Assembly (NCBI GenBank): GCA_021106995.1
Contig: JAIOTG010000053.1
Coordinates: forward strand, 1-6,734
DNA from: a bacterium
GTDB lineage: Bacteria; Patescibacteriota; Patescibacteriia; Patescibacteriales; JAGXOH01
Length of the DNA: 6,734 nucleotides
Direction of reading: 5' to 3'
In this document: positions 6,263 through 6,734 of the stretch, in pieces
Numbering within the stretch: the stretch's first letter is position 1
Layout: each line of letters starts with the position of its first letter
Notes under the pieces: generated by a model
Seen by the model: the letters and a program-made list of their open reading frames with translations, nothing else
The model's database searches: none
Told to the model about the DNA's origin: nothing
Made by a program: the position numbers and the translations under genes

Positions 6263-6490
6263 AACGTTCTCAACTGATTCTATTTCTGGAAATTCTTTTT
6301 TTAATTCAACCTCTATTCCTTGTTTTAAAGTAATCCCGGCCATAGGACAACCAACACACATTCCCATTAATTGGACTTTTACAATTTTTGTATCATCATC
6401 CCAGGATACAAACTGAACATCACCTCCGTCAGATTGTAACGCAGGGCGAATTTTATCTAAACTTTTTTTAATTTTATCTTCTATTTTCAT
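6260..6490 (-). CDS. nfu: Small Nfu-type Fe-S carrier (NifU C-terminal domain)
   Basis: The 76-residue protein is a single NifU C-terminal domain. It begins with the helix IKKSLDKIRPALQSDGGDV (7-25), typical of the family, and contains the Cys45-Val-Gly-Cys48 pair. In Nfu proteins this pair holds a [4Fe-4S] cluster shared between two subunits for delivery to apoproteins. The end PEIESVENV matches the usual close of the domain, so the protein looks complete. It is a stand-alone version, unlike E. coli NfuA, which has an additional N-terminal domain. It starts 6 bases after the nifU stop and is followed by iscS after 24 bases, so it sits between scaffold and sulfur donor in one transcription unit. 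No Shine-Dalgarno sequence is visible; the bases before the ATG are almost all A and T. Confidence 0.95.
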   Translation of the reverse strand: MKIEDKIKKSLDKIRPALQSDGGDVQFVSWDDDTKIVKVQLMGMCVGCPMAGITLKQGIEVELKKEFPEIESVENV

Positions 6491-6496
6491 ATTTTT

Positions 6497-6734
6497 TTAT
6501 TTATTTGATTTATATTCTTTAATAGCTTTTTTTAAAGCATCAACACCGAGCATTGAACAATGTATTTTCATAGTAGGCAAACCACCAAGACTTTCAACCA
6601 CCTCATCCTTGGTCATTTTTTCAGCATCATCTATACTTTTACCCTTAGCTAATTCAGTTAAAGCTGATGAAACTGCGATAGCAGCAGCACAACCTAAGGT
6701 TTCAAATTTTATATCTTTTATAATATTTTCTTCA
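6497..6734 (-). CDS. nifU: Fe-S cluster assembly scaffold NifU/IscU, 5' part missing
   Basis: The last 78 codons plus a TAA stop are inside the window; the N-terminal part lies beyond base 6734. The visible sequence carries two of the three cluster-binding cysteines of the IscU/NifU N-terminal domain: Cys15 of the fragment in TLGCAAAIAVSS and Cys59 in MKIHCSML, with the characteristic ESLGGLPTMK segment before the latter. The protein ends shortly after the fold (KEYKSNK), so it is a stand-alone scaffold and not the three-domain NifU of nitrogen fixers. The separate nfu gene 6 bases downstream supplies the C-terminal-type domain as its own protein. With iscS two genes downstream, the scaffold and its sulfur donor are encoded together. 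Whether the gene is the first of the operon, and whether an Rrf2/IscR-type regulator precedes it, cannot be seen. Confidence 0.95.
   Translation of the reverse strand, partial: EENIIKDIKFETLGCAAAIAVSSALTELAKGKSIDDAEKMTKDEVVESLGGLPTMKIHCSMLGVDALKKAIKEYKSNK

Overview
The window is a compact, A+T-rich bacterial segment. It carries seven protein genes, two of them cut by the window edges, and no RNA genes, mobile elements or CRISPR arrays that I can see. No gene-free stretch is longer than 134 bases. The very low GC, tight packing, six visible stop codons that are all TAA, and the near absence of Shine-Dalgarno sequences, together with the gene types, suggest an uncultivated small-genome bacterium of the Patescibacteria/CPR type. 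This is an inference from style. No taxonomic marker is present, and other low-GC bacteria are not excluded. The long frames read through without in-frame TGA, which argues against the UGA-recoded CPR lineages.

Left block, minus strand (1-2090): a two-gene unit. A 165-residue single-pass membrane protein of unknown function is followed after 2 bases by a large secreted enzyme that runs off the left edge. The enzyme has a signal peptide, then a zinc-dependent phospholipase C / S1-P1 nuclease-type domain with the expected metal ligands, then a linker of about 160 residues without a recognisable domain, then a staphylococcal-type nuclease (SNase) domain with its catalytic residues intact. This fusion is the most unusual item in the window. 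It points to extracellular breakdown of nucleic acids, membrane lipids, or both.

Middle (2091-4357): a 134-base divergent intergenic region holds a promoter candidate for each side and a 24-base imperfect palindrome overlapping the recQ -35 element. RecQ is a complete 710-residue helicase with helicase core, zinc-binding, winged-helix and HRDC regions plus an extra helical/HTH-like tail. The spacing from its -10 box predicts a leaderless mRNA.

Right block, minus strand (4354-6734): a four-gene Fe-S/sulfur unit read in the order nifU (5' end missing), nfu, iscS, cysC, with gaps of 6, 24 and 4 bases. NifU would be the scaffold, IscS the sulfur donor and Nfu a small Fe-S carrier. The last gene is an APS kinase with no ATP sulfurylase or PAPS-using enzyme in view. 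IscS carries two insertions relative to E. coli IscS. RecQ and cysC converge and overlap by four bases (TTAA), which supplies part of both stop codons.
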